A stretch of DNA of 62,376 bases. Origin: Bacteroidaceae bacterium. GTDB taxonomy: Bacteria; Bacteroidota; Bacteroidia; Bacteroidales; Bacteroidaceae. Positions within the stretch are counted from its first letter, which is position 1. Every line of letters begins with the position of its first letter. Location of the stretch: positions 1 to 62,376 of the forward strand of contig JAFRQD010000032.1 of assembly GCA_017428785.1 (NCBI GenBank), in the 5' to 3' direction. The notes under the pieces are model-generated. The model did not search any database. It had not been told where the DNA came from and was given only the letters and a program-made list of their open reading frames with translations. Positions 25,824-34,830 of the stretch are shown one piece after another. The position numbers were made by a program, and so were the translations under genes.

Positions 25824-26002
25824 TACATTTGACATGCGTCGAAAGTACTTCCGCTCGACAATAAAAAGAAAAACTCCCGTTTTTCCTCTGTATTGCCCCC
25901 GCTTATTCGTACCTTTGACATGCGTCGAAAGTACTTCCGCTCGACAATAAAAAGAAAAACTCCCCTTTTCCTTTGTATTGTCCTCGCTTATTCGTACCTT
26001 TG
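25824..26002 (+). repeat. Tandem duplication of an 85-86 bp promoter-bearing module
   Basis: Bases 25828-25913 and 25914-25998 are about 90% alike, each with GACATGCGTCGAAAGTACTT, TCCGCTCGACAATAAAAAG, a -33-like region and TTATTCGTACC before a TTTG. As a result three -7 boxes follow each other: TACATTTG (25824), TACCTTTG (25910) and TACCTTTG (25995). Confidence 0.9.
25972..26002 (+). promoter_or_regulatory. Promoter of the metallophosphoesterase gene
   Basis: TTTG (25972-25975), a 19-base spacer and TACCTTTG (25995-26002). The upstream duplicate has TCTG in place of the -33 TTTG at the same spacing (25887-25890 to 25910), so it is probably weaker. Confidence 0.8.
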
Positions 26003-26026
26003 CACACACATATATAATATAATAAT

Positions 26027-27445
26027 ATGAACCGCAGAGAATTCCTTCAGCGTTCCGGCTTGCTTGCAGGAGCAGCCTATCTGGGTTCGCCAGCACTTGC
26101 TGAGACAATTGCCACTTTGGGCGAGCCCAACCTCGTAATCGGCATCGTGAGCGACATCCATCTGCGTGGCGCAGACACGGCCGAGACGTTCGTCCACACC
26201 TTGGAATACTTCCGAAGTCTGAAGGTGGACGGTGTCATCATTGCCGGCGACATGGCCGACCAGGGACTCCTGCCGCAGCTGCAAGTGGTGGCGGATGCTT
26301 GGTTCCAAGTCTTCCCCGACAACAAAGGCATCGATGGGAAAGAGACGGCTCAGCTCTTCATCTACGGCAACCACGATGTGGAGGCCTACACCTGGGGCGG
26401 CACCATCAGCAGTGTCGGGGCAGAGACGGCGCAAGCACAAGGCATCGGCCGACAGGCTGCCGCTGCTTGGAAGCAATGTTTCAAGGAAGACTATCAGCCC
26501 ATCTGGATGAAGACCATCAAGGGCTATCACTTCATCGGTGCGCATTGGGAGAACCAGAACCACATCTCGGGACTCGCCGACTTCCTCGAGGCACACAACT
26601 CCGAGCTGACTGCCGACGGGAAACCCTTCTTCTATATCCAACACCCTCACCCCAAGGACACTTGCAACTGCGCTTGGGCTTGGGGCAGAGACGACGGAAC
26701 GGTCACAAAGTTGCTCAGCAATTATCCCAATGCCATCGCGTTCTCCGGCCATTCGCACTCGCCGCTCGACGACGACCGCGACCTCTGGCAAGGCAGCTTC
26801 ACCAGCATCGGAACCTCCTCGCTCAAGTATCTCTACCCAATGCCGGCTCGCGAAAATACCTATCAGGACGACTGGTCGGCCAAGCCGCCTTCGCAGATGG
26901 CGAAGATGGACCCCTCGGACGGCCGTCAGGGCATGGTGATGCGCGTCTACGATTCGGCTATCACATTCGAGAAGCGCGAGTTTGTCTATGACGAACCCAT
27001 CGGCGAGGCTTGGTATCTTCCCTGGCCCATCTCTGCAACCCAGCCGCTTTCCTTCGAGAATCGCGCCAAGACAGCAGCAGTGCCGCAATTCCCCGCAGGC
27101 ACAAAGGCCACCGTCACGGCAGGCAATGGCAGCGACCGCTACGGCGTTTCGCAGAAGCAGGTGACGGTTCACTTCCCAACGGTCCTGAAGAAGAACGCCG
27201 GCGTGCGTGCCTTCGACTACGAGGTGCAGATAGAGTACGACTGGCTCGACGTCCGCCACGTCACCGCTACGAAGCGCGTCTTCTCGCCCAAGTGCTACCT
27301 CGGCGAGAACAAGGAAGAAGGCGAAGTAGTCTGCGTCTTCGGCGAGAGCGAACTGCCCAAAGACTTTGCCTACCGCTTTGCCATCCGCCCCTGCAACTGC
27401 TTCGGCGGCAAGGGCAATGCCATCTATTCGGACTGGATAAAATAA
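26027..27445 (+). CDS. Secreted calcineurin-like metallophosphoesterase with Tat signal
   Basis: 472 residues starting MNRREFLQRSGLLAGAAYLG, a twin-arginine signal, so it is exported folded. The metallophosphoesterase blocks occur in order: SDIHLRG (about 42), GDMADQG (about 74), GNHDVEAY (about 114) and SGHSHSPLDD (about 240), giving the Asp/His/Asn set for a two-metal centre. The C-terminal 150 residues look like a beta-rich accessory domain (GVRAFDYEVQIEYDW). It could cleave phosphomono- or diesters in the periplasm; substrate unknown. It is transcribed from the duplicated promoter just upstream. A lipoprotein gene follows 15 bases on. Confidence 0.85.
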   Translation: MNRREFLQRSGLLAGAAYLGSPALAETIATLGEPNLVIGIVSDIHLRGADTAETFVHTLEYFRSLKVDGVIIAGDMADQGLLPQLQVVADAWFQVFPDNKGIDGKETAQLFIYGNHDVEAYTWGGTISSVGAETAQAQGIGRQAAAAWKQCFKEDYQPIWMKTIKGYHFIGAHWENQNHISGLADFLEAHNSELTADGKPFFYIQHPHPKDTCNCAWAWGRDDGTVTKLLSNYPNAIAFSGHSHSPLDDDRDLWQGSFTSIGTSSLKYLYPMPARENTYQDDWSAKPPSQMAKMDPSDGRQGMVMRVYDSAITFEKREFVYDEPIGEAWYLPWPISATQPLSFENRAKTAAVPQFPAGTKATVTAGNGSDRYGVSQKQVTVHFPTVLKKNAGVRAFDYEVQIEYDWLDVRHVTATKRVFSPKCYLGENKEEGEVVCVFGESELPKDFAYRFAIRPCNCFGGKGNAIYSDWIK

Positions 27446-27460
27446 CAAAACACACCATCC

Positions 27461-28270
27461 ATGCTCAAATACAAGATCCTACATATCGTGGCAGTCCTGC
27501 AACTGACTCTTGTTTGCATCTCATGCGAAACAGATCCGGATGTGGGTTTGTACCAGTTTGGATGGATCAGCGACGATGGCTACAGATATCTTGAAATATA
27601 TCGTCCGGACAGTTCCCTTATCGACACTGCTCATATCGCAGGGACAGCTTTCCTTGAGGCCGATGCGCATAACCTTTGGTGCCTCGATTCGGCCGACCTA
27701 AGGATGTCGCACGAGGGCGACAGCAGCACAGAGTGCCAAAACATCTATCCGCTGTACGTTCATCGTCCTTCTGGCAGAACCGACACACTCTTCCTGTCGC
27801 ATCATTGGCATGCTTGCTGTTTAGGGTTTGGGCATGTGCATCGAGAGAGATTCCTCGACAAGTGGATTATCCTGGAATGCCGTTTGCCTGGACGCATCCT
27901 CGGCTACAATCACCTCTTCGACGAAACGGACAAGGACACGCCATTGGACAATCTTAGCGAAGGTTCCTACGATTACGAAGGGCAACGCCTCATCTTTGAA
28001 AGCAAGGACTTCGACTTTTGGGTGATTAACCGCCTGACGACAGATTTGTACGGACCGCTTACCGAGAAGGAACTTCTGGCACAACTGAAGGCATTGGATG
28101 TCCCGTTGCCTGTCGAGTTGAAGAGTTCGTACTTCCCGTACAAAAGGCATCGGGAGAAAGGAACCGGCAATATCATTCACTTCCCAGACTCAATGTACAC
28201 GCGCTGCCTCTTTTGGCGCGTCTGGCCTCACGGGCAAGAGGTTGAGCAAAAGATAATAGGAAACAAATAA
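27461..28270 (+). CDS. Lipoprotein of unknown function
   Basis: 269 residues. The signal peptide ends in a lipobox (VCISC at about residues 20-24), so it should be lipid-anchored. The mature part is rich in aromatic and acidic residues (FGWISDDGYRYLEIYRPDSS, LDSADLRMSHEGDSS) and has no motif I recognise. It is close to both neighbours (15 bases after the phosphoesterase, 18 bases before pyrE) and probably belongs to that transcript. Confidence 0.6.
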   Translation: MLKYKILHIVAVLQLTLVCISCETDPDVGLYQFGWISDDGYRYLEIYRPDSSLIDTAHIAGTAFLEADAHNLWCLDSADLRMSHEGDSSTECQNIYPLYVHRPSGRTDTLFLSHHWHACCLGFGHVHRERFLDKWIILECRLPGRILGYNHLFDETDKDTPLDNLSEGSYDYEGQRLIFESKDFDFWVINRLTTDLYGPLTEKELLAQLKALDVPLPVELKSSYFPYKRHREKGTGNIIHFPDSMYTRCLFWRVWPHGQEVEQKIIGNK

Positions 28271-28288
28271 CACAAAAAGAATACAATA

Positions 28289-28927
28289 ATGAATAACGTT
28301 GAATCAATCTTTGCAGCCAAGCTGCTGGGCGTAAAAGCCATCAAGTTACAGCCAAGCAATCCCTTCACATGGGCAAGCGGCTGGAAAAGTCCCTTCTATT
28401 GCGACAACCGCAAGACGCTCTCCTTCCCCGACCTTCGCAGTTTCGTCAAGGTGGAGCTCACGCGCCTCGTCATGGAGCAGTTCCCCGAGGCAGAAGGCGT
28501 GGCAGGCGTTGCCACAGGAGCCATCGCACAAGGTGCTTTGGTGGCCGACGCCCTCTCTCTTCCCTTTGCTTATGTCCGCAGCAAGCCAAAGGACCACGGA
28601 ATGGAGAACCTCATCGAAGGCGAACTCAAGCCGGGCATGAAGGTTGTGGTGGTCGAGGACCTTATCAGCACAGGTGGCAGCAGCCTCAAAGCCGTCGAGG
28701 CGCTCAGGAAAGCAGGCTGTGAAGTGGTGGGCATGGTCGCATCTTACACTTACGGTTTCCCCGTTGCAGAAGAAGCTTTCAAGGCAGCTGGCGTCAAGCT
28801 CCTCACCCTCACAAACTACGAAGCCGTCGTGACAGAAGCCCTCAAGACAGGTTACATCAAGGAGGAAGACGTTGCCACTCTCCACGAATGGCGCAAAGAC
28901 CCTGCAAACTGGAAGGCTCCTCTCTAA
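28289..28927 (+). CDS. pyrE: Orotate phosphoribosyltransferase
   Basis: 212 residues. The PRPP-binding motif VVVVEDLISTGGSS lies at about 117-130. The N-terminal substrate part has PFTWASGWKSPFYCDNRKTLS and the flexible catalytic loop region is YVRSKPKDHGMENLIEG. It converts orotate and PRPP to OMP in pyrimidine synthesis in the cytoplasm and normally works as a dimer. Length is normal. The stop codon is followed at once by a half palindrome (CCTACCAAAGGGGAGG). Confidence 0.95.
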   Translation: MNNVESIFAAKLLGVKAIKLQPSNPFTWASGWKSPFYCDNRKTLSFPDLRSFVKVELTRLVMEQFPEAEGVAGVATGAIAQGALVADALSLPFAYVRSKPKDHGMENLIEGELKPGMKVVVVEDLISTGGSSLKAVEALRKAGCEVVGMVASYTYGFPVAEEAFKAAGVKLLTLTNYEAVVTEALKTGYIKEEDVATLHEWRKDPANWKAPL

Positions 28928-28966
28928 CTTCCTACCAAAGGGGAGGATATAAATGGTAAATGCGAG

Positions 28967-29446
28967 ATGACAGAATACAAAAGCGAAGTAAAGAAGATAT
29001 TCGCTCCCATCGGACGCGTCTATGAGCGATTGGCAGACCTCAACAACTTGGCTGTCATTCAGCAAGGCCTTGACAATCCTGAGGCGATGGAGCGCATCAA
29101 GCAGCAGGCGGGCGACAAGGTGACGCCTGAACAGCTGGAGCAAGTCGTAGAGAAGTTGCGCTCGTTGCAGTTCGACACAGATTCCGTTTCCGGTCAGACG
29201 CCAATAGGCACTGCCACGCTCCGCATCATAGAGCGCGAGCCGGACAAGACCATCAAATTCGCAGCGGAAGGTGTTCCTATGGCCGCCAACATGTGGATTC
29301 AGCTCCTGCCAAACGGCGAGAACGAGTGTGCAATGCGCCTCACCCTCAAAGCTGACCTCAACTTCTTCATCCGCCAAATGGTTGGCAAGAAGCTCGAACA
29401 AGGCGTCGATGGTTTGGCACAAATGTTGGCAAGCCTCCCATACTGA
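28967..29446 (+). CDS. SRPBCC-family protein (polyketide cyclase/START-like fold)
   Basis: 159 residues. The pattern of a START/SRPBCC helix-grip fold is visible: an opening strand (YKSEVKKIFAPIGRVYERLADLNNL), a central insertion (EAMERIKQQAGDKVTPEQ), strands (GTATLRIIEREPDKTIKFAAEG) and a long C-terminal helix (FFIRQMVGKKLEQGVDGLAQMLASL). Such proteins bind small hydrophobic ligands; the ligand is unknown. It sits between pyrE and argH in the same direction, with a 39-base gap to pyrE. Confidence 0.7.
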   Translation: MTEYKSEVKKIFAPIGRVYERLADLNNLAVIQQGLDNPEAMERIKQQAGDKVTPEQLEQVVEKLRSLQFDTDSVSGQTPIGTATLRIIEREPDKTIKFAAEGVPMAANMWIQLLPNGENECAMRLTLKADLNFFIRQMVGKKLEQGVDGLAQMLASLPY

Positions 29447-29531
29447 GAAAAGGTAAAGAAGTGAACAGGTGTAAAACCTTTCAACTCATTAACCTTTTAA
29501 CTTTTCAACCTTTTAACTTTTCATCTATTAT

Positions 29532-30869
29532 ATGAAGCTTTGGGACAAAGGATATGAGCCGACGGCGGAGATAGAGCGCTTCACCGTTGGTCGCGACCGA
29601 GAGATGGATATGTATCTGGCTGAGGCCGACGTGCTTGGTTCGATGGCACACATCACCATGCTCGAGAGCATCGGGCTTCTCGAGAAAGACGAACTGCAGG
29701 CCCTGCTGACAGAACTGCGGAACATCCTCGCGGAGATACGCGAAGGACGATTCGTCATTGAGGAAGGCATTGAGGACGTTCACTCGCAGGTCGAGCTGAT
29801 GCTGACAAGGAAACTGGGCGATATCGGCAAGAAGATACATTCCGGCCGCAGCCGCAACGACCAAGTGCTGGTCGACCTCAAGCTATTCATCCGCAAGCAA
29901 CTGCGGCTTGTGGCAGAGGACGTGAGGAATCTCTTCAGCGAATTGCAGCAGCAAAGTGAGCGCTACAAGGACGTGCTGATGCCTGGCTATACGCATCTGC
30001 AAGTGGCGATGCCCAGCAGCTTCGGCCTTTGGTTGGGAGCTTATGCGGAAAGCTTGGTCGATGACCTCGTCTTCCTGCAGGCAGCCTATCGCATCACGAA
30101 CCGCAACCCGCTCGGCTCTGCTGCTGGTTATGGCTCTTCCTTCCCCTTGAACAGGACGATGACGACGGAATTGCTGGGCTTCGACTCCCTTGACTATAAC
30201 GTGGTCTATGCTCAGATGGGGCGCGGCAAGACGGAGCGCAACGTGGCCTTCGCCCTGGCAGGCATAGCAGGCACCGTCAGCAAGCTTGCCTTCGACGCCT
30301 GCCTCTTCAACAGCCAGAACTTCGGCTTCATCAAGTTGCCGAAGGAGTGCACGACGGGCTCGAGCATCATGCCACACAAGAAGAACCCCGATGTCTTCGA
30401 GCTGACGCGTGCCAAGTGCAACAAGCTCCAGGCATTGCCTCAGCAGGTCACGCTCATCATGAACAACCTGCCGAGCGGCTATTTCCGCGACCTGCAAATC
30501 ATCAAGGAGGTCTTCCTGCCTGCTTTCCAGGAGCTGAGAGAGTGCCTGCAGATGGCCACCTACATCATCGCAAGGCTCGAGGTGAACGAGCACATCCTCG
30601 ACGACCCGCGCTACGACCTGATGTTCTCTGTGGAGGAAGTCAACCGTCTGGCCGGCGAAGGCATGCCTTTCCGCGATGCCTACAAGAAGGTCGGGCTCGA
30701 CATCGAAGCAGGCAAGTTCACACCACATAAGGAGGTGCACCACACACACGAAGGCAGCATCGGCAACCTCTGCACAAAGGAGATTGCAGCCCTTATGCAA
30801 CATGTCTGGGACGGCTTCCATTTCGAGAAGGCAATAGAGGCAGAAAAAGAATTGATTAAACATGACTAA
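29532..30869 (+). CDS. argH: Argininosuccinate lyase
   Basis: 445 residues of the fumarase/aspartase superfamily. Visible: KLWDKGYEPT at the start, DVHSQVELML and HSGRSRNDQ (substrate-binding helix, about 95-105), PGYTHLQVAMP (about 150), and the signature GSSIMPHKKNP (about 276-286). It splits argininosuccinate into arginine and fumarate, the last step of arginine synthesis. The preceding spacer has repeated CCTTTTAACTTTTCAA words. The last codons overlap the start of the next gene by 8 bases. Confidence 0.95.
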   Translation: MKLWDKGYEPTAEIERFTVGRDREMDMYLAEADVLGSMAHITMLESIGLLEKDELQALLTELRNILAEIREGRFVIEEGIEDVHSQVELMLTRKLGDIGKKIHSGRSRNDQVLVDLKLFIRKQLRLVAEDVRNLFSELQQQSERYKDVLMPGYTHLQVAMPSSFGLWLGAYAESLVDDLVFLQAAYRITNRNPLGSAAGYGSSFPLNRTMTTELLGFDSLDYNVVYAQMGRGKTERNVAFALAGIAGTVSKLAFDACLFNSQNFGFIKLPKECTTGSSIMPHKKNPDVFELTRAKCNKLQALPQQVTLIMNNLPSGYFRDLQIIKEVFLPAFQELRECLQMATYIIARLEVNEHILDDPRYDLMFSVEEVNRLAGEGMPFRDAYKKVGLDIEAGKFTPHKEVHHTHEGSIGNLCTKEIAALMQHVWDGFHFEKAIEAEKELIKHD

Positions 30870-31434
30870 GTTCAACATACAAAAAGCCTCCCTTTGGGGA
30901 TGCCTGATGGGGGCTGCCCTCTTGCTTTTCTCCTGCAAAGACGGCGAGGTCAGCAACAAGTACTGCAACATGCGGGCACGAATGACAGTAGAGAATGTCA
31001 TCCAGGCACCCGTGCTATACACTTGTTGCGAGAGCATGGGCGAGTATTGCATCGTCAAGAACGACGGACAGAAGTTTGTCTTTACCGACGCCACAGGACA
31101 CTCATCCTACATCAACAACCTCGCCATCAACGGTTATGGCGGCTTCTATCTTGGCTTGAGCGGCTTCATTGTAGGCAAGCTCACCATTCCCGAGATGGGT
31201 GAGGACTTTGTAAAAGTCGTATGCTTCGACCTCGCCTGCTCCAACTGCTATCAGAACTACAATATTACGAAGAACCTGGTGCTGAAGACGAGTGGCTACG
31301 TCAAATGCAACAGTTGCGGACGCACCTATAACCTGAACGACTGCGGCACTATCTCCGACGGCCCGGCTGGTCGCAATCTCTTCCGCTACAGAGTCAGCTA
31401 TGTCGGATATGCCCTCATCATCAATAATGGATAA
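30862..31434 (+). CDS. Cys-rich lipoprotein with Rieske-like C-terminus
   Basis: 190 residues. The signal peptide ends in a lipobox (LLLFSC), so the protein is lipid-anchored. The mature part has CFDLACSNCYQ (about 124-134) and VKCNSCGRTYNLNDCGTISDGPAG (from about 151). The second cluster resembles the C-x-H/C-G-x-Y-x...G segment of Rieske-type folds, but the usual His ligands are replaced or absent, so a 2Fe-2S site is unproven; a zinc or disulfide site is also possible. It overlaps argH by 8 bases and the GH51 gene starts 25 bases after it. Confidence 0.6.
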   Translation: MTKFNIQKASLWGCLMGAALLLFSCKDGEVSNKYCNMRARMTVENVIQAPVLYTCCESMGEYCIVKNDGQKFVFTDATGHSSYINNLAINGYGGFYLGLSGFIVGKLTIPEMGEDFVKVVCFDLACSNCYQNYNITKNLVLKTSGYVKCNSCGRTYNLNDCGTISDGPAGRNLFRYRVSYVGYALIINNG

Positions 31435-31459
31435 TTCAAAACTAAAACTTATAGCATTT

Positions 31460-33919
31460 ATGAAACATTTCTGTACTGTAATCGCCGTGTTGCTGACCTG
31501 TTTCGGGATGAGCATTCGGGCACAAGTGAACATCAATGTCAATGTGGCACAAAAGGGCATCGAAATAAGCCCGACACTCTACGGCATCTTCTACGAAGAC
31601 ATCAATTACGCCTCTGATGGCGGCCTCTATGCCGAGCTGATAAGGAACCGCTCGTTTGAGTTCGACACAGAGAAGCCTGAGCATTGGAAGGCGGAAGGTG
31701 CCAACATTAGTCTTGCCACCGAGGGTTTGCTCAACGAGAAGCAAGGCCACGCCCTGAAGGTGGAGGCCGCACAGCCCAATGCCGGCATCAGCAACGAAGG
31801 TTACTGGGGCATCAATGCTGTGGCAGGGACGCAGTATAAGCTGTCGTTCTGGGTAAAGCCTCTATTAGGGAAGTCCGGAACCTTAAAGGCATCACTCCAG
31901 AGCAGGGAAGGCAAGATGCTGGGCGAAACGCTTATCACGAACAAACTCACTAAGGGCTGGCAGAAGGTTTCGGCCACCATCGTGGCTGAGGCTTCCGACC
32001 CTCAGGCCGTCTTCCATCTTCAGTTCGAGAAGCCAAGCACTGTGCTCCTCGATGTGGTGAGCCTCTTCCCGCCCACCTTCAAGGGCCGCGAGAACGGCTG
32101 TCGCATCGACCTGGCGGAAAAGCTACAGGCTTTGAAACCCGCCTTCATGCGTTTCCCCGGCGGCTGTTATGTTGAGGGCAACCACAAACCAGAGAACGCC
32201 TATCACTGGGAACGTACCGTTGGCCCCATCGAACGCCGTCCTGGCCACATGAATGCCAACTGGGGCTATCCCACGACCGACGGCCTCGGCTTCCACGAGT
32301 TCCTGCAGCTTGCCGAGGACCTTGGGGCGAAGCCGCTCTATGTGGTGAACATCGGCATCTGGCACGGCGGTTGCACGCCTCTGAATGAGTTGCAGCCCTG
32401 GATTGACGAGTGCCTGGGCGCTTTGGAATATGCCAACGGTCCCGTCACGAGTCACTATGGCAAGATGCGTGCCGAGAACGGGCACCCTGAGCCATTCAAC
32501 ATTGCCTACATCGAGATTGGCAACGAGAACTACAACTATCACATGGAGAACAACTCGGACCAGAGCGACCACTATCCGGAACGCTTCCGTATGTTCTACG
32601 ACGCCATCAAGGCCCGCTTCCCGGAGGTGCAATGCATCGGTAATGTGGAGTCATGGGGGACTGACTATCCCAAGTGGCGCAACAGCAATCCCGTCGATAT
32701 CCTCGACGAGCACTACTACCGCAACCCTGCATGGTTCGTAAACCAGTATCACCGCTTCGACAACTACGACCGCCGCGGTCCCATCATCTATCCCGGCGAG
32801 TATGCCGTCACACAAGGCTACGGCACCACGGGCAACATGAATGCAGCTATGGGCGAGGCGGTCTTCATGATGGGCATGGAGAACAACGCCGACATTGTCC
32901 GCATGAGCAGCTATGCACCCATCTTCGTCAACGAGAACGGCATCCAGTGGCGGCCCGACATGATCCGCTTCAACAGCGGCCAATCCTTCGGCACGCCAAG
33001 CTATTGGGTGCAGCAGCTCTTCCCGAATCATGTGGGCAACAGAGTCGTGAAGAGCGACCTGCAATGGAACATCCCGCAGAAGAAACAGGAAACCGTAACG
33101 CCGGTGAGCATCGGTGTGGCCACCTGGAAGACGCAGTCCAGCTATCGCAATCCGCAGCTCATCATAGAGGGAGCGGAAGTTCCTCTTTCCAGCATGAGAC
33201 AATGGAAGGAGGGCAACCAGCTTCCCAAGTTCCAAGGCAAATGGAGCACGAACGCCGAGGGCATCCTCAGCCAAACGAGCAATGCCGAAGAGCCTATGAT
33301 GGTATGCCCCGAGACCTTTACCGCCAAGCGCTACACCTATAAGGTGCAGGCCAGGAAAGACGGTGGAGCAGAGGCCTTCATGATTGTCTTCAACTACATT
33401 GACGAAAGGAACTTCGACTGGCTCAACCTCGGAGGATGGGGCAACACGAGAACCTCCGTCGAGACCACCATGAGCGGAAACCGCAACACGCTCGAGGGTG
33501 CGCACAGCGACAGCTACGAGACTGGCCGCTGGTACAACATACAGCTCGATGTGGACGGGGAGGACATCACTGCTTCCGTCGATGGCAAGGAGGTCTATAA
33601 GGGCAAGAAGAAATCCACAGCGCTGTATGGCGTCTATGCCAACAGCACACTCGACGAGAAGACGAACACGCTCTACACAAAGGTTGTGAACCTCTGCGAC
33701 TCAGGCACCACAGGCAGCATCGAGCTTTCGGGCGGTGCGGCCCAAGAGGCAACGATGGTAAGGCTGGTTGGTATGTCGGGCGACGACGAGAACACCATGC
33801 AGTACCCCGACAACATCGTTCCGCGTCCCGCAAAGGTACAGACAGCAGACGGAGGTCGCAAGCTCACCTTCGACGTCGCTCCCTTCAGCGTAAACATCAT
33901 CACTACGAAGCTCAGGTAA
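31460..33919 (+). CDS. Secreted alpha-L-arabinofuranosidase (GH51)
   Basis: 819 residues from the ATG at 31460, where a signal peptide begins (MKHFCTVIAVLLTCFGMSIRAQ). Residues about 25-205 hold the opening GIFYEDINYASDGGLYAELI plus a CBM-like beta-sandwich. The GH51 barrel has the acid/base IEIGNENYNYHM (Glu about 356) and the nucleophile IIYPGEYAVTQ (Glu about 448). A concanavalin-like insert (about 580-730; WYNIQLDVDGEDITASVDGKE) precedes the final beta-sandwich. It removes terminal arabinofuranose from arabinoxylan or arabinan, outside the cytoplasm. No SusC/D pair is near, so it is not in an obvious polysaccharide utilisation locus. Confidence 0.92.
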   Translation: MKHFCTVIAVLLTCFGMSIRAQVNINVNVAQKGIEISPTLYGIFYEDINYASDGGLYAELIRNRSFEFDTEKPEHWKAEGANISLATEGLLNEKQGHALKVEAAQPNAGISNEGYWGINAVAGTQYKLSFWVKPLLGKSGTLKASLQSREGKMLGETLITNKLTKGWQKVSATIVAEASDPQAVFHLQFEKPSTVLLDVVSLFPPTFKGRENGCRIDLAEKLQALKPAFMRFPGGCYVEGNHKPENAYHWERTVGPIERRPGHMNANWGYPTTDGLGFHEFLQLAEDLGAKPLYVVNIGIWHGGCTPLNELQPWIDECLGALEYANGPVTSHYGKMRAENGHPEPFNIAYIEIGNENYNYHMENNSDQSDHYPERFRMFYDAIKARFPEVQCIGNVESWGTDYPKWRNSNPVDILDEHYYRNPAWFVNQYHRFDNYDRRGPIIYPGEYAVTQGYGTTGNMNAAMGEAVFMMGMENNADIVRMSSYAPIFVNENGIQWRPDMIRFNSGQSFGTPSYWVQQLFPNHVGNRVVKSDLQWNIPQKKQETVTPVSIGVATWKTQSSYRNPQLIIEGAEVPLSSMRQWKEGNQLPKFQGKWSTNAEGILSQTSNAEEPMMVCPETFTAKRYTYKVQARKDGGAEAFMIVFNYIDERNFDWLNLGGWGNTRTSVETTMSGNRNTLEGAHSDSYETGRWYNIQLDVDGEDITASVDGKEVYKGKKKSTALYGVYANSTLDEKTNTLYTKVVNLCDSGTTGSIELSGGAAQEATMVRLVGMSGDDENTMQYPDNIVPRPAKVQTADGGRKLTFDVAPFSVNIITTKLR

Positions 33920-33991
33920 TAAGCCGTCACCGCTCCCTGCAAAAGACATCGCGGCGTCCGGAGTTCATCTCTCCGGCATGCTGTATTCTTA

Positions 33992-34079
33992 AAACGCAAG
34001 CTGCAAATATAGAAACGCAGCTTGCGTTTGTTCTGTCGCAACTTGCGGCCCTACATACGCAACCTGCGGCACAAGAATC
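33992..34079. repeat. Diverged array of about 22-bp hairpin units after GH51
   Basis: Units of 21, 23, 22 and 22 bases (33992, 34013, 34036, 34058), each centred on CGCAAGCTGC, CGCAGCTTGCG, CGCAACTTGCGG and CGCAACCTGCGG. The first two also pair with each other: AAACGCAAGCTGC (33992-34004) is the exact reverse complement of 34017-34029, giving a 13-bp stem that may serve as terminator for both convergent genes. Confidence 0.7.
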
Positions 34080-34146
34080 CCGCACCACGAGAGGGAAAAG
34101 ACGGAGGGCGAGGATGGGTTTTGCAGCATGGATAAAGGGCTGATGC

Positions 34147-34830
34147 CTACTGCTCGACCACCATCCGGCGAACGACGATGTCCTCCAGGGGACGGTCGTT
34201 CTTGTCTGTCTCGACACCCTGAATGGCTTTGACCACCTCCATGCCCTCGATGACTTCGCCAAAGACGGTGTACTGGCCGTCGAGGTGAGGTGTGCCGCCT
34301 CGCATGTAGTAGTCGTCCACCATCTGCGGCGTGAGTTCGATGCCCTTCTCCTCCAGCATGGCCCGCACCTTTTTCATGTCGGCAGCAGCCTGCTTCTTGC
34401 CGTAAACGATGTAGAACTGGCAGCCGCTGCTCTCCATTTGGGGATTGACATCGTCGGGTTCTCTTGCTGCTGCCAAAGCACCCCGCCAATGGTAGAGATA
34501 CGGCAGGCAGAACTCCGCAGGGATGGTGTAGCCCACTTCCCCTTCACCCAGCAACTGTCCGGGCTCAGCGTTCTTGCTGTCGGGGTCGCCGCCCTGAATC
34601 ATGAAGTTCTTGATGCAGCGATGGAAGAGCGTGCCGTTGTAGAAGCCTTCTTTGGCAAGCTTCATGAAGTTCTTGGTGTGCAGCGGTGTGTCGTCGGAAA
34701 GGGCGACACGGATGTTGCCGACGCTCGTCTCGATGCGTACGACATGGCGTTTCTCCTTTTTCTTTCCTTCGAGAGAAAGTGTTCCCATGCAAAGGAAAGC
34801 GATGATGATAAATAAAATTCTATGTTTCAT
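34147..34830 (-). CDS. Secreted cyclophilin-type peptidyl-prolyl isomerase
   Basis: 227 residues from the ATG at 34830-34828, with signal peptide MKHRILFIIIAFLCMGTLSLEG. Cyclophilin motifs: TPLHTKNFMKLAKEGFYNGTLFHRCIKNFMIQGGDP (FHR and QGGDP), QFYIVYG, and a C-terminal YTVFGEVIEGMEVV. An insertion (KKQAAADMKKVRAMLEEKGIEL) of about 40 residues lies before the last strands, as in other Bacteroidetes secreted cyclophilins. It catalyses cis-trans isomerisation of prolyl bonds in exported proteins. Its ATG overlaps the upstream glycosyltransferase stop (ATGA), so it is the last gene of the flippase operon. Confidence 0.9.
   Translation of the reverse strand: MKHRILFIIIAFLCMGTLSLEGKKKEKRHVVRIETSVGNIRVALSDDTPLHTKNFMKLAKEGFYNGTLFHRCIKNFMIQGGDPDSKNAEPGQLLGEGEVGYTIPAEFCLPYLYHWRGALAAAREPDDVNPQMESSGCQFYIVYGKKQAAADMKKVRAMLEEKGIELTPQMVDDYYMRGGTPHLDGQYTVFGEVIEGMEVVKAIQGVETDKNDRPLEDIVVRRMVVEQ

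Larger units (their letters stand above)
25469..26026. other. Intergenic region with hairpin array and duplicated promoter
   Basis: No gene is supported. Array B fills 25496-25628 and the tandem promoter module 25824-26002; both are listed separately. Between them (25630-25820) I see only AT-rich text with a CAATTTTCAA-type spacer word near 25771. Confidence 0.5.

Noticed and set aside
25988-27448. 486-codon minus-strand open frame
   Set aside because: Antisense to the metallophosphoesterase, which has all metal-binding blocks; no motif in the antisense product.
31460-33919. Polysaccharide utilisation locus around the glycoside hydrolases
   Set aside because: No SusC or SusD homologue, hybrid two-component sensor or clustered hydrolases: GH76, GH43, GH51, GH29 and GH2 are scattered as single genes.
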